This document shows, in pieces, positions 36,136 to 46,100 of a stretch of 64,000 nucleotides of DNA. This DNA is from Tahibacter harae. GTDB taxonomy: Bacteria > Pseudomonadota > Gammaproteobacteria > Xanthomonadales > Rhodanobacteraceae. The notes below the pieces were generated by a model. It was given only the letters and a program-made list of their open reading frames with translations, was not told the DNA's origin and did not search any database. The first letter of the stretch is position 1; every line of letters begins with the position of its first letter. The position numbers and the translations under genes were made by a program. The stretch is taken from assembly GCF_024437735.1 (NCBI RefSeq), contig NZ_JANFQO010000002.1, positions 400,524 to 464,523 of the forward strand, in the 5' to 3' direction.

Positions 36136-36155
36136 CATACGAACAAATTCGTATG
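36136..36155. promoter_or_regulatory. 20-bp palindrome, candidate operator
   Basis: CATACGAA-CAAA-TTCGTATG: perfect 8-bp arms with a 4-bp spacer in the divergent region between the Kelch gene (start 36102) and the amidohydrolase (start 36214). AT-rich centre and size fit a TetR/GntR-like dimer site. No regulator gene is adjacent. Confidence 0.6.
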
Positions 36156-36213
36156 TCAATCCGCACGGCAGCCTCGGCTATGCTGCGCCGATTGCCCTGC
36201 CCTGCGAGCCACC

Positions 36214-37542
36214 ATGCGTACCTCTCTGTTGCGTGCAACGCTGTTCTGCCTGCTTGGCGGCGCCGCTGCGCCGGCCTTCGCGGCCGATGCGTCCTGGCTG
36301 ATCGTGCAGGCCGGCCAGTTGCTGGACCGTCCCGGCCAGGCCGCGCGCGGCAAGTCCACGGTGCTGATCCATGCCGGCCGCATCCAGGCCGTGCGTGAAG
36401 GCCATGTCGACGCCGCCGCCTTCAGCGAAGCGCCGGCCGATACGCGCGTGCTGGATCTGCGCAACCAGTTCGTGCTGCCCGGCCTAATCGACAGCCATGT
36501 ACACCTGCGCTCGGACAAGGCCGGCGCCGAAGGCCAGCTGGAACAGGTCACGCGCAGTACCGCCGCGGCGGCGTACGAAGCGGCGCTGAATGCGCGCAAG
36601 ACGCTGGAAGCAGGCTTCACCACCGTGCGCAACCTCGGCGACCAGGACGGCGTCACCCTGGCCCTGCGCGACGCCATCGCCGCAGGCAAGCTGCCCGGGC
36701 CGCGCATACTCGATGCGGCCAATGCGATCTCCACCAGCGCCGGCCACATGGATCCGACTCTGGGCTTCCGCGAGGAACTGCACGAGGCACTGGCGCACGA
36801 ACACAACACCTGCGACGGCGCCGACGACTGCCGCCGCGCCGTGCGCCGCCAGATCGCCCGCGGCGCCGACGTGATCAAGATGGCCACCACCGGCGGCGTC
36901 AACAGCCGCATCGGCGCGGGCCTGGGCCAGCAGATGTTCGAGGACGAGGCACGCGCCATCGTCGAGACCGCGCATCTGTACGGCAAGAAGGTCGCGGTGC
37001 ATGCGCACGGCGCCGACGGCATCGCGCTGGCCCTGCGCGCGGGCGCCGATTCCATCGAACACGGCACCCTGCTCGATGCCGACACGCTGGCGCTGTGGCG
37101 CAAGAGCCGCGCCTACTACGTGCCCACCTTGTCCACGGTGAACGGCTACAAGCAGCGTCTCGCCGCCAACCCGGACGCCTATACCGGCGAGGTGCGCGCC
37201 AAGATCGAATGGCGCATCGGCATCACCGGAAAGTCCCTGCGTCAGGCCGCCGCCGCGGGCATTCCCGTCGCCTTCGGCACCGACGCCGGAGTCAGCCTGC
37301 ACGGCCGCAATGCGGATGAATTCGAGCTGCTGGTGGAACACGGCCTCAGCCCGGCCCAGGCGCTGCGCGCGGCAACCGTGAACGCGGCCGACCTGCTCGG
37401 CCTGGGCGCGGAGATCGGCAGCCTCGAAGCCGGCAAACGCGCCGACCTCATCGCCGTCGACGGCGATCCGCTGCAGGACGTGCGCGTACTCAAGCGCGTG
37501 GCCTGGGTTATCAAGGACGGCCGCGTGGAAAAGGCGCCCTGA
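36214..37542 (+). CDS. Exported amidohydrolase (prolidase/imidazolonepropionase-like)
   Basis: A 442-residue metal-dependent hydrolase with a signal peptide (about 1-23). Amidohydrolase-superfamily ligands: HVH in GLIDSHVHLRSD (strand 1), probable carboxylated Lys in DVIKMATTGGV (strand 4), His in VAVHAHG (strand 5), His in SIEHGT (strand 6) and Asp in GTDAGV (strand 8). The group contains exported Xaa-Pro and Xaa-Arg dipeptidases. The substrate is not decided by sequence. ATG at 36214; the frame is open upstream but the signal peptide fixes the start. Confidence 0.92.
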   Translation: MRTSLLRATLFCLLGGAAAPAFAADASWLIVQAGQLLDRPGQAARGKSTVLIHAGRIQAVREGHVDAAAFSEAPADTRVLDLRNQFVLPGLIDSHVHLRSDKAGAEGQLEQVTRSTAAAAYEAALNARKTLEAGFTTVRNLGDQDGVTLALRDAIAAGKLPGPRILDAANAISTSAGHMDPTLGFREELHEALAHEHNTCDGADDCRRAVRRQIARGADVIKMATTGGVNSRIGAGLGQQMFEDEARAIVETAHLYGKKVAVHAHGADGIALALRAGADSIEHGTLLDADTLALWRKSRAYYVPTLSTVNGYKQRLAANPDAYTGEVRAKIEWRIGITGKSLRQAAAAGIPVAFGTDAGVSLHGRNADEFELLVEHGLSPAQALRAATVNAADLLGLGAEIGSLEAGKRADLIAVDGDPLQDVRVLKRVAWVIKDGRVEKAP

Positions 37543-37909
37543 ACGCTGGCGGCAGCGGAGCCGCGCCAGGCGCCCGCCGCCTTCACACTAATTTACTTTT
37601 GGATTAATCCACCGGACGGCGGAACCCGGCTGCACGGGCGGGAAACACGGGCGCAAGCTGCAGTCGCTGCAATGCCGGCGGCGTCCCGGACAGCGCCTGG
37701 AGCCGCCGAAGATACTCGAAAACCAGGCCACGCAACGCTTGCACTGCAACAAGTCGCGCGAAGAGCGTCGCAATACCGGCCGAAAGCGTAAGAAATCACA
37801 GAAACCGCTTAAATCTTGCGCTCCTGATGCAGTAAAGTGTCGCCGCCGACACTGGCCGCCCGCCGATGACCGCGCGGGCGAAACTATCTGTCACCGAGAA
37901 CCAAGACCC
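37543..37909. other. Intergenic region upstream of the HU gene
   Basis: No gene recognised. Bases 37583-37615 are AT-rich (CACTAATTTACTTTTGGATT) and could hold a promoter. Nearer HU, GTGTCG-CCG-CCGACAC-like symmetry lies at about 37836-37851. The HU promoter could not be pinned down. Confidence 0.4.
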
Positions 37910-38290
37910 ATGGCCAAGAAAGCAGCAACCAGCAAGACCAAGAGCGCCGCCAAGTCCACCGCCGCGGCGGCCCCGAAGCCGATCAAGGACAGCTTCACCA
38001 AGTCTGAACTCGCCAAGCACCTGGCTGAACAGACCGGCGTGGAACCGAAGTCCGTCAAGGCTGTCCTCGGCGCCCTCGAAGCGACCATGCTGGGCTCCAT
38101 CCACAAGAAGGGCGCCGGCAGCTTCACCCTGCCCGGCCTGCTCAAGGTGACGGCCCAGGCCGTGCCGGCGAAGAAGAAGCGCTTCGGCAAGGATCCGTTC
38201 ACCGGCGCCGAGCGTTGGTTCCCGGCCAAGCCGGCCACCGTGCGCATCAAGGCGCGCGCGCTGAAGAAGCTGAAGGACGCTGCACTCTGA
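37910..38290 (+). CDS. HU/IHF-family DNA-binding protein with Lys/Ala-rich N-terminus
   Basis: A 126-residue nucleoid protein. The first ~25 residues are Lys/Ala/Ser/Thr-rich (MAKKAATSKTKSAAKSTAAA) and precede a HU domain: FTKSELAKHLAEQTGVEPKSV, then KKGAGSFTLPGLLKV, the DNA-contacting arm KKKRFGKDPFTGAERWFPAK and VRIKARALKKLKDAA. Such extended HU proteins are standard in Xanthomonas relatives beside the short HupB. The ATG at 37910 is the family start; an upstream open frame adds unlike sequence. A strong terminator follows. Confidence 0.93.
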   Translation: MAKKAATSKTKSAAKSTAAAAPKPIKDSFTKSELAKHLAEQTGVEPKSVKAVLGALEATMLGSIHKKGAGSFTLPGLLKVTAQAVPAKKKRFGKDPFTGAERWFPAKPATVRIKARALKKLKDAAL

Positions 38291-38296
38291 GTTCGC

Positions 38297-38360
38297 CGGG
38301 AGGCCGCCGGCCTCCCGCCGCCGAACCCTCACAACCGGGCGCCAGTCGCCCGGTTGTCGT
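38297..38360 (+). terminator. Two consecutive hairpins after the HU gene
   Basis: First stem of 9 bp (38297-38305 with 38309-38317). Second stem of 10 bp CAACCGGGCG/CGCCCGGTTG (38332-38341 with 38347-38356), loop 5, followed by TCGTTT. The second is the likely rho-independent terminator. Confidence 0.75.
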
Positions 38361-38787
38361 TTCCGGATCCCGCTACGCTGCTGACCTGCCTGCGCGGCGC
38401 TGCTGTCACGTGGTGCCGTCGCGCTGTCAGGCACGCCCAGAACTTCGCCCGCGGCCCGCGCATTCAGTTACGGCGCAAGACCTGTTGGCAGCCCCCACCC
38501 TGCGGAACGAAGCGCGCCACGGGTGCGCCACGAAATACAACCGCTACATCCGCTGCCCGCCCGGTGCTTTCCGCCGCACGGAATGTGACGAACGCATCCG
38601 CAGACGCCTGACACTGGCCACTCCGCCGAATGCGCCGGCCATGTCTGCCGCGTCAGACCCCAGCAACAGCGCCAGCACACCGCACGGCGGCTACCTCAAG
38701 CAATGACAACCGCTGATCGCTTTCCCTTGCCGGCAGCGGATTCCATCCCCGCCGCCGAGCACGCTTCAGCCTGCGGGCCGGCGCAAT
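38361..38787. other. Intergenic region, no gene seen
   Basis: Between the HU terminator and the convergent DUF6164 gene. Open frames exist but have no family resemblance, ribosome site or consistent codon pattern. Confidence 0.4.
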
Positions 38788-39153
38788 TCAGCCGCGCAGC
38801 AGGAAATACGGCAGCGCACACAGCGCCACCAGCGCCGCGGCCGCCAGCAACGCGGCCAGCAGGCGCAACGGCCGTGCGCGCAGTTCGCTCCACAGCGTTG
38901 CGCCGCTGCCGTCGCGCCGCGCCGCCTCATAGGCCGCGCGTGAGCTATCCCGGCGCTGCTGCTGGTAGTACCGCAGCGCATCCAGCGCCTGCACGGCCTG
39001 GCTCTCGTCGGAAAGCCAGATCGAACCGGCGGAGACGCCCCAGCGGCTGGGCGGAGTCTCGAAAAAACCGATGGACTGTTCCTGCAGCAGGCGGCGGACT
39101 TCATCCGCCTCGTCCTCGGGCACGTGGCGCAGATTGAGCAGCAAGGTAGGCAT
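38788..39153 (-). CDS. DUF6164 family protein
   Basis: A 121-residue protein: MPTLLLNLRHVPEDEADEVR, then GFFETPPSRWGVSAGSIWL, a helical ALRYYQQQRR segment and a single C-terminal transmembrane helix (about 98-120, LLAALLAAAALVALCALPYF). This is the layout of DUF6164, a gammaproteobacterial family of unknown function. The ATG at 39151-39153 is the family start; a longer upstream frame crosses a repeat and is not coding. A GGGATTCGGG-type repeat begins 7 bp upstream. Confidence 0.85.
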   Translation of the reverse strand: MPTLLLNLRHVPEDEADEVRRLLQEQSIGFFETPPSRWGVSAGSIWLSDESQAVQALDALRYYQQQRRDSSRAAYEAARRDGSGATLWSELRARPLRLLAALLAAAALVALCALPYFLLRG

Positions 39154-39159
39154 CTGGCT

Positions 39160-39199
39160 AGGATACGGGATTCGGGATTGGGTGATCCGGGATCGCAGG
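39160..39199. repeat. GGGATTCGGG-type repeat, copy 2
   Basis: GGATACGGGATTCGGGATTG followed by GGTGATCCGGGATCGCAGG: same word family as 31501-31562, in the opposite orientation, immediately upstream of the DUF6164 gene. Confidence 0.6.
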
Positions 39200-39502
39200 A
39201 ACCAAATGCGTTTTGCCGGTCCTGGGAAGCGGCGGCCGTTGCGGCCTGCGAAGTCGTCCTGGCGCGTACGCCCATCACCGCCATGGAAAACGATGGCGGC
39301 AATCCGCAGGATTTTGGACTCGCCCGGCCGCTCCGCCGCGATCTGCAAGCCGCCAGTACCCCGTGAGAGTTCCTGCGCTCGCGCAACAGTCTGTAGCCAG
39401 CGCCGGCTGGAAGTCCGTACGGCCGCCCTGCCCGATCGATTTGGGGGATGGCCGGCTCCGAATCGTTTACGGCGATGCAGCGCCGCAAGCGGCCAGTCCT
39501 GA

Positions 39503-39560
39503 AAACCCGATCACCGACCCAGCGACCATCAATCCCAAAATCCCCAATCCCACCCAGTCA
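39503..39560. repeat. GGGATTCGGG-type repeat, copy 3
   Basis: Degenerate words ATCAATCCCAAAATCCCCAA and CCCGATCACC, in the orientation of copy 1. It lies in the 655-bp gap between the DUF6164 gene and the giant-protein operon, which otherwise holds no recognised gene. Confidence 0.5.
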
Positions 39561-39642
39561 CTTACCCGACAAACATAAGAACGTACCGAAACTACATAGG
39601 TCCGTTTTCGGCAAATTGCTCCATCCAGAACGGTGGGTAATT

Positions 39643-39670
39643 TTGCCTGCCGCCGCCGCCGGGCTATGCT
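39643..39670 (+). promoter_or_regulatory. Possible promoter of the giant-protein operon
   Basis: TTGCCT (39643-39648), 16-bp spacer, TATGCT (39665-39670); each box matches 4 of 6 consensus bases. It lies about 140 bp upstream of the small exported protein gene. A nearby CCGAAA ... TTTTCGG pair (about 39586-39611) might be regulatory. Weak call. Confidence 0.35.
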
Positions 39671-39808
39671 TGGCGCGGGGAATCCGGAGTCAGCGCAACC
39701 ATTTCGCCCTGGACTTGGGCGCGTAGACGCAGCCGGTCGCATCAACGCAACGAACGCACGGCCTTTCGCAGGCCTGTGCTCGTCTGCGTCATGGCAGATG
39801 GTGCATCG

Positions 39809-40147
39809 ATGCAAATTATATCCAAAGCAATTTTGTCGCTTTTCGCCCTGACCGCCGTCCCGGCGCAGGCCGGCGAGTTCCGCGTGGTTGCGATTTCCGC
39901 CGATCCCGATGCCGTGGTGCTGGCCGACGCCGCTGGCCGTCTGCAGCGCCATGCTGCCGGCGAGGCGCTGGCCGCGCCCGACTGGCGCGTCGTCGGCGTC
40001 AGCGGTGGCAAGGTCGTATTTGAACAGGCCCTCGCCGTTTTGCGTGTCCAGGCCGGCGTCGGCGACCGCCTCGATTTCGACGCCCTCGCCGCACGCGCCC
40101 GCGCGCCGTCAAGCGCTGCCCCCGGCAAGCCCGCCAACGGCCGCTGA
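39809..40147 (+). CDS. Small exported protein, PilP/GspC-like strand pattern
   Basis: A 112-residue protein with a signal peptide (MQIISKAILSLFALTAVPAQ, cleavage near AQA). The mature part has a short beta-domain pattern: FRVVAISADPDAVVLADAAG, then WRVVGVSGGKVVFEQALAVL. This recalls the homology-region fold of PilP/GspC inner-membrane secretion proteins, but the similarity is a pattern, not a firm match. The ATG at 39809 is chosen because the signal peptide starts there. It lies 34 bp before the giant gene, so a role in its export or folding is conceivable. Confidence 0.65.
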   Translation: MQIISKAILSLFALTAVPAQAGEFRVVAISADPDAVVLADAAGRLQRHAAGEALAAPDWRVVGVSGGKVVFEQALAVLRVQAGVGDRLDFDALAARARAPSSAAPGKPANGR

Positions 40148-40181
40148 AACCGCACTACCTGCCAGCAAGGAAGCTGCTGCC

Positions 40182-43100
40182 ATGCTTCGATTCTTCCGTC
40201 CGTTCCTGCGCACCGCGCTGTTTGCCGCGTTCGCCGCCAGCGCCGCCGCGCAAGGCAATGCAGGCCAGTGCGTGGAAGCCCCCAAGAGCGGCGCCGCCCC
40301 GGCCGACTTCAGCGTCGGCGCGAGCCGCGACTGGGGCAATATCAGCCAGATCGAATTCAGCGGCGACTACGCCCGCGGCCTGACCGCGCCGCGCCAGGCG
40401 ATCACGCAGCGTTTCCTGGAAACCCATCCGGACCGCTACGACTTCCTCATCGTCTTCACCACCTTCGAATTCCCCACCGGCGATGCGGTCGCGTTCTACA
40501 ACCCGGTGCGCAACGATGTCGGCGGCATAGGCCAGGCCGTGTTCGACCACAGCGCCGCCTACGGCAGCGCCGGGCGCCTGCAGGGCTATATCGACATGGC
40601 CGCGCTGCGGCGCTACGTGCTTTCCCTGCGCGCGCCGGAATTCGAAAACCTGCGCAATACGCTCGCCCACGAGCTGATGCACCGCTGGGGCGCGGGCGTG
40701 TCCTACCACGATGCCCAGGGCCAGCCGCGCGGCGACCTGCGCGGCCGCGACGGCACGCACTGGAGCTATTTCCTCGACAGCGACGCCTCGCTGATGTACG
40801 GCAACGACTGGGAGCGGCGCGAAGACGGCCGCTACGCAAGCCGCAACGTCACCTACCGCTACAGCGCGCTGGACCTGTACCTGGCCGGCTTCGCCGCGGC
40901 GGAGGAAGTCGCGCCCATGGACCTGATCCGCGGCGGCGACGGCAACGCCGTGGACATGCCGCGCCTGGGCGCGATCAGCGCCGGCAGCGCCGAGAGCGTA
41001 CGCATAGAACAGATCATCGCCGCCGAAGGCCCGCGCCAGCCCGGCGTGGCCGCGGCGCAGAAGGAATTCCGCGCCGCCCTGATCGTGCTCACCCGGCCGC
41101 AGGAAAACATCCCCGCCGACACCCTGGCCGCACTGGAAAACCTGCGCGTACGCGCCCAGCAGCATTTCGCCCAGGTCACCAACGGCCGCGGCACGCTGCG
41201 CATCTACAACGAAATGCGCGAAACGGCGCAGGCCCAGCTGCCGGCCGTACTCGAAGGCAGCGGCGATGTCGTCCACCCCGGCGGCATCAGTGCGGCGCTG
41301 GACTGGCTGCGCCAGCGCCAGCTCGCCGACGGCCGCTGGCAGGACCGCCCCGCCACCGCCCTGCGCGATACCGCCGCCGTGATCGAGCTGCTGCAGGAAC
41401 TGGATCCGGCCTACGCCGGCCTGGCGCGCGCGCGCAGCTGGCTGACGGCCCAGGCCGGCGCCAATCACGATCAGCAATCCGCACGCCTGGTGCTGGACGG
41501 CGACGCTGCACTGGCGACGAAGCTGATCGCCGCGCAATCCGCCGATGGCGGCTGGGGCCTGGCCGCGGGCTTCCAGGACAGCGTGACCGATACCGCCCTG
41601 GTCGCCGCCGCGCTGGCCGGGCGCGAATCCGGCGCCGGCAGCGTGCGCGCCGCCCTGCAGCAACTCGCCGCGCGCCAGAACGGCGACGGCAGCTTCGCCC
41701 TGGGCGCGCAGGGCCGCGGCCATATGCTGCCCACCCTGTACGCGGTACGTGCGTTCGCGCAGGCGCCGGCGGCGCAGGCCGATCCGGTGATCGCGGCCGC
41801 TTCGGCCTGGCTGCAGGGCAAGATCCGTCCCGGCGGCGGCTACGGCGATGACGAGACCTCGCTGGCCGACAGCATCGAGCTGTCCACGCTGGCGCGCACG
41901 CTGCAATTGCCCGCCGGCGCCGACACGGCGCTGCATGATTTCCTGGCGCAGCGCCAGCAACTGCAAGGCGACTGGCAGGGCAGCGTCTATCTCACCGCGC
42001 GCGCCGCCCTGGCGCAGATGCGTGCGCAGCGGGCGAACCTGCGCATCGACGGTGCGCTCAGCGCCGTACCGGCCGCGCCGCTGGACGGCGACCTGCTCAC
42101 GCTGGGCGCGGTCGTGCACAACAGCGGCGGCATCAGCACGCCGGCCAGCAGCGCGCGCTGGTTCGACGGTGATCCCGCCCAGGGCAGTACGCCGCTCGGC
42201 AGCGATATCGCCGTACCTGCGCTGATTCCCGGCGCGCGCTTCAGCATAAGCCAGCACTGGGACAGCAGCGGTCATGCCGGTGCGCGCCAGTTCTGGCTGC
42301 AGCTCGATGCGGCGGAAGCGATCGACGAACTCAACGAAAGTGACAATCTCGCCTCGCTCGCGTTGGATATCGCGCCAATACCGACGCAGCCCGACCTGGA
42401 ACTGCGCGGTGCCGATCTCATCCTGAATCCCGCCAGCGTCACCCAGCTGCCGACCACGGTGCAGCTCAGCGGCAGCGTGCGCAATCTGGGCGCCGCCGCG
42501 GCCAGCGACGTACGTCTGCGCCTGCTCAACGAAACCACGGCGCAGGTGCTCGCGGAAACCACGCTCGCTGTGGCCGCGCGCAGCAGCAGCGCATTCACCC
42601 TGCAATTCAACGTAGCGACGGCGGCCACGCTGAAACTGCGCCTGGTCGCCGATCCCGATAACCAGACCGCCGAAGCGCGCGAAACCAACAACCAGGCCAG
42701 CCTCATCCTGCCCTATGGCCCCAGCCTGGACCTGGAAGTACTGCCGGCCGGCCTGAGCCTGGCCGATGCGAATCCGCCGCAGCAGGGCCGCGACGTGAAT
42801 TTCCGCATCGTCGCGCACAACCGCGGCACGCAGGATTCGCCGCCGTTCCAGCTGCTGGCACAACTGCACCAGGGCGCCGTCACCAGCACCCTGCTGGACC
42901 AGCCCGTGCAGATTCCCGCCGGCACCAGCATCGAGCGGCGCGTGAGCTGGCGCGCGCAGGAAAGCGGCCCGGCGCAGCTGACGGTACAGCTGGATGCATC
43001 CAATCAGCTGGCCGAACTGCGTGAGGACAACAACACCGCGCAGTTCGATTTCACCGTCGCCACGCCGGACAAGCCCGATCTCATCGCCGTACCCGACAGC

Positions 43101-46100
43101 CTGGGCTTTGCTCCCGAACCCGCACTGCAAGGCCAGCCGCTGACGGCCAGCCTGCTGCTGCGCAACGCCGGCGCGGCAGCCGGCGCGTTCAAGGTCGCGC
43201 TGTATGCGGCCGATCCGCGCCAGGGCGGCACACGCCTGGCCGAAACCAGCCTGGCCGGCCTCGCCGCCGGCGCCGAAACATTGGTCAACTTCGCCATCCC
43301 GGCGCTGGACCTGCGCTACGACACACCGCTGTTCGCTGTCGTCGACGCCGATCTCGCCATCGAGGAAAGCGACGAAACCAACAACCTGCTGCTGCGCCAG
43401 CTGCCGGTGCGTGCGTATGCCGATATCAGCGTGAGCAGCGCGGCGATTGAACTGCAGCCTTCGGCGCCGGTGCCTGGCGCGCCGCTGCAGGCCGTGGTGC
43501 GCGTACGCAACATCGGCGGCCAGGCGGCGCAGGACGTACGCGTGCAATTGCGCGAAGGCGATGCCGTCACCGGCGTACTGGTCGCGCCGGAGCAGACCAT
43601 CGCCGAGTTCGCCCCCGGTGCCGAAGCCGTATTGCAGTGGAACTGGAATTTCGGTCTGCAGCCCGGCGTACGCCAGCTCAGCGTGCTCGCCGACGCGGGC
43701 GCGACCGTGCGGGAGAACGTCGAGGAAAACAACATCGCCATACTGCCGGTGGCGTTGCAGGATCAGGATTTCTACGCCAGCGAAGGCTATTTCTCGCCCA
43801 ATGGCGATGGCGTGCGCGACCGCACCAGCCTGGTGTTCCGCCGCACGGCCGCGGCGCAGCGCATCGAGATCCGCAATGCAGCCGGGCGTACCGTGCGCAG
43901 CTACGACAGCACCGCTAGCAACGAAGGCAGCGATCAGGTCAACTGGGACGGGCACAACATGCACGGCCGCGTCGTTCCCGACGGCATTTACTACCCCGTG
44001 CTGCTGACGGCGGGCGTGGAAACCGCACGCACTGTCGTCGTCGTCGACACCGACCGCTCCAGCTTCATCGCAGCAATCGGTTCGCCGCTGCTGCTGGAAA
44101 CCAAGCAGCCGCGGCCACACTGGTTCCATCCGCCTGCAAGCAGCGAATTGCAGCATCTGTTGTTCAGCAATACCCATCCCCTTTCCCCCCATCCACGCAT
44201 GGACGGTCTCTATCGCAGCAGCGCGCTGGCACCCGCACTGGATGCGACCGTTTCCTCCGAATGGGTTGAGCAACGTGTCGCGTTCGAGGTCGGAGCTGCG
44301 CTCCCCGAAGACCACCTTTTGCCGGTCGACGCGAGCAATTTTTCGCCGGACGGTCAATGGGTCGTGTTCGGACTGTTCAACCACGGCAAGCTGGAACTGG
44401 CAGTCGCGGCAACGACCCAAACCAACAAGGTGCGCGTGCTGGACGCCGACGTCACCGCCGGCAGCCCGGTCGGCGGGGCCATAAATCCGCGATTCATCGA
44501 CTCCAACCACGTCATTGCCGGGGTGCTGCCGCAGCTGTACATCTACAACCTGGACAGCGGTGGCAAGACTCCGCTGCGCAGCCTGCCGGCCGATACGCAG
44601 AAAGTGCAGGTGTTCTCCCACGGCCTGTATCTGTGGACCAATATCAGTAACAGCCAGGCACCATCACACTACGCGCCACTGGATGCGCAACGGCCGATGC
44701 TCGCGCTGCCGCGAGCGGACGGCAGCAGGCAGTTCCGCATCATGCTGAACGAGGACGGCGAAAAAGCCCTGGTCTACCGCTTTGGCGACAGCGAAGAATC
44801 CGTCAGCCTGTTCAGCGCCGACGCCACGCCACTGCGCGTACTGCAGCACCGCACGCCGCAGACTTTCGCCTATCCCTTGCTGGCCAGCCCGAGCCACGTG
44901 CGCAGCCTGCAGGCGCAATGGGTCAGCCGCGACGGCAGCGTGCTGCTAATCGATGCAGCTCAGCGGCGCGTGCGCATCTTCGAACGCAGCGGCCAGCAGC
45001 GCAGCAGCGCGCAGCTACCGCCGCCCGATTCGCAGCTCGACCTTGGCCCGCCCGACGGCAGCTTCATCGGCCCCAGCGAGCGCATCGAAGCGCTCTACGA
45101 GGGCAGCACCTGCGTCAGCGCCGCGGTGGATTGCGAAGCCTCGCAATGGCTGGTCAGTGAACCGCGCCGGCAGTGGTTCGATCCCGTGCAGCGCGAAATC
45201 ACCGTGGTGTTGACCAGCGAATACGTCGGCGTCGCCCCGTGCGAAGCGGTGTACTGCTTCGACCGCCATCCGGCAACACTGGAAGCCTTCGCCGTCGATA
45301 TCGACAGCGGTACATTCAGTCGCGTGCTCGCCGGCCAGCGCGGCGCCGACCTGACGTCGACGCTACGTCCGCGCTACGTGTTCGGCGATGGAGCGCGGTT
45401 GGCGCATGACGGCCGCCATGCAAGAGCCGGCACCGCGCTGTCCTTCGAGGCCTGGGCCCCAGCCGAGAATATTGCCGGCTGGTATCAGGACGCGGCACCG
45501 TTCAACAGCGGCGACGACGGCGTGTTGCTCGGGCTGGACAACGACGCGCGCGTACGCCGCAATGCGGCCAGTCTCGCCAACCTCACAGCCCAGATCTGGG
45601 CCGGCAGCAGCGGTCGCGCCATCCAGCTGCATGGGTTCGCTACCGACCTGAATTTCGCCTACTACCAACTCGATTGGACGAAATTCAGCGGCGACACCGA
45701 CTGGCACGCGATAACGCCACCGATGCGCGACCCGGTAATCGGCGGCGAGTTCCTCAGCTGGATTCCACCTGAACCGGGCCAGTACCGCATCCGCCTAAGC
45801 GTGGTGGACAAAGCCGGCAATCGCGTCGTGCACCATACAGCCGCGGTTTCCCAACACGGAACCCCGATCTCCACCTTCGAACTGGAGCCGCGCTATTTCT
45901 CGCCCAATGGCGATGGAGTGAAAGATACGGTCAGCGTGCACTACAGCGTTCGGCAAACCGCGGAAATCAGCGTGCGCGTGCTCAATGACCAGGGCAGGCT
46001 GCTGCACGAGCAGACACATACCCTTGATGCCGGCAGGCATTCTTTCAGCTGGGACGGACGCGACCAGCAAGGCCAGCTGCAGCCTGACGGGGTCTATCGC

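Noticed and set aside
38215..38706. Open frame running out of the HU gene into the following gap
   Set aside because: It crosses the HU terminator in a different frame and has no family resemblance.
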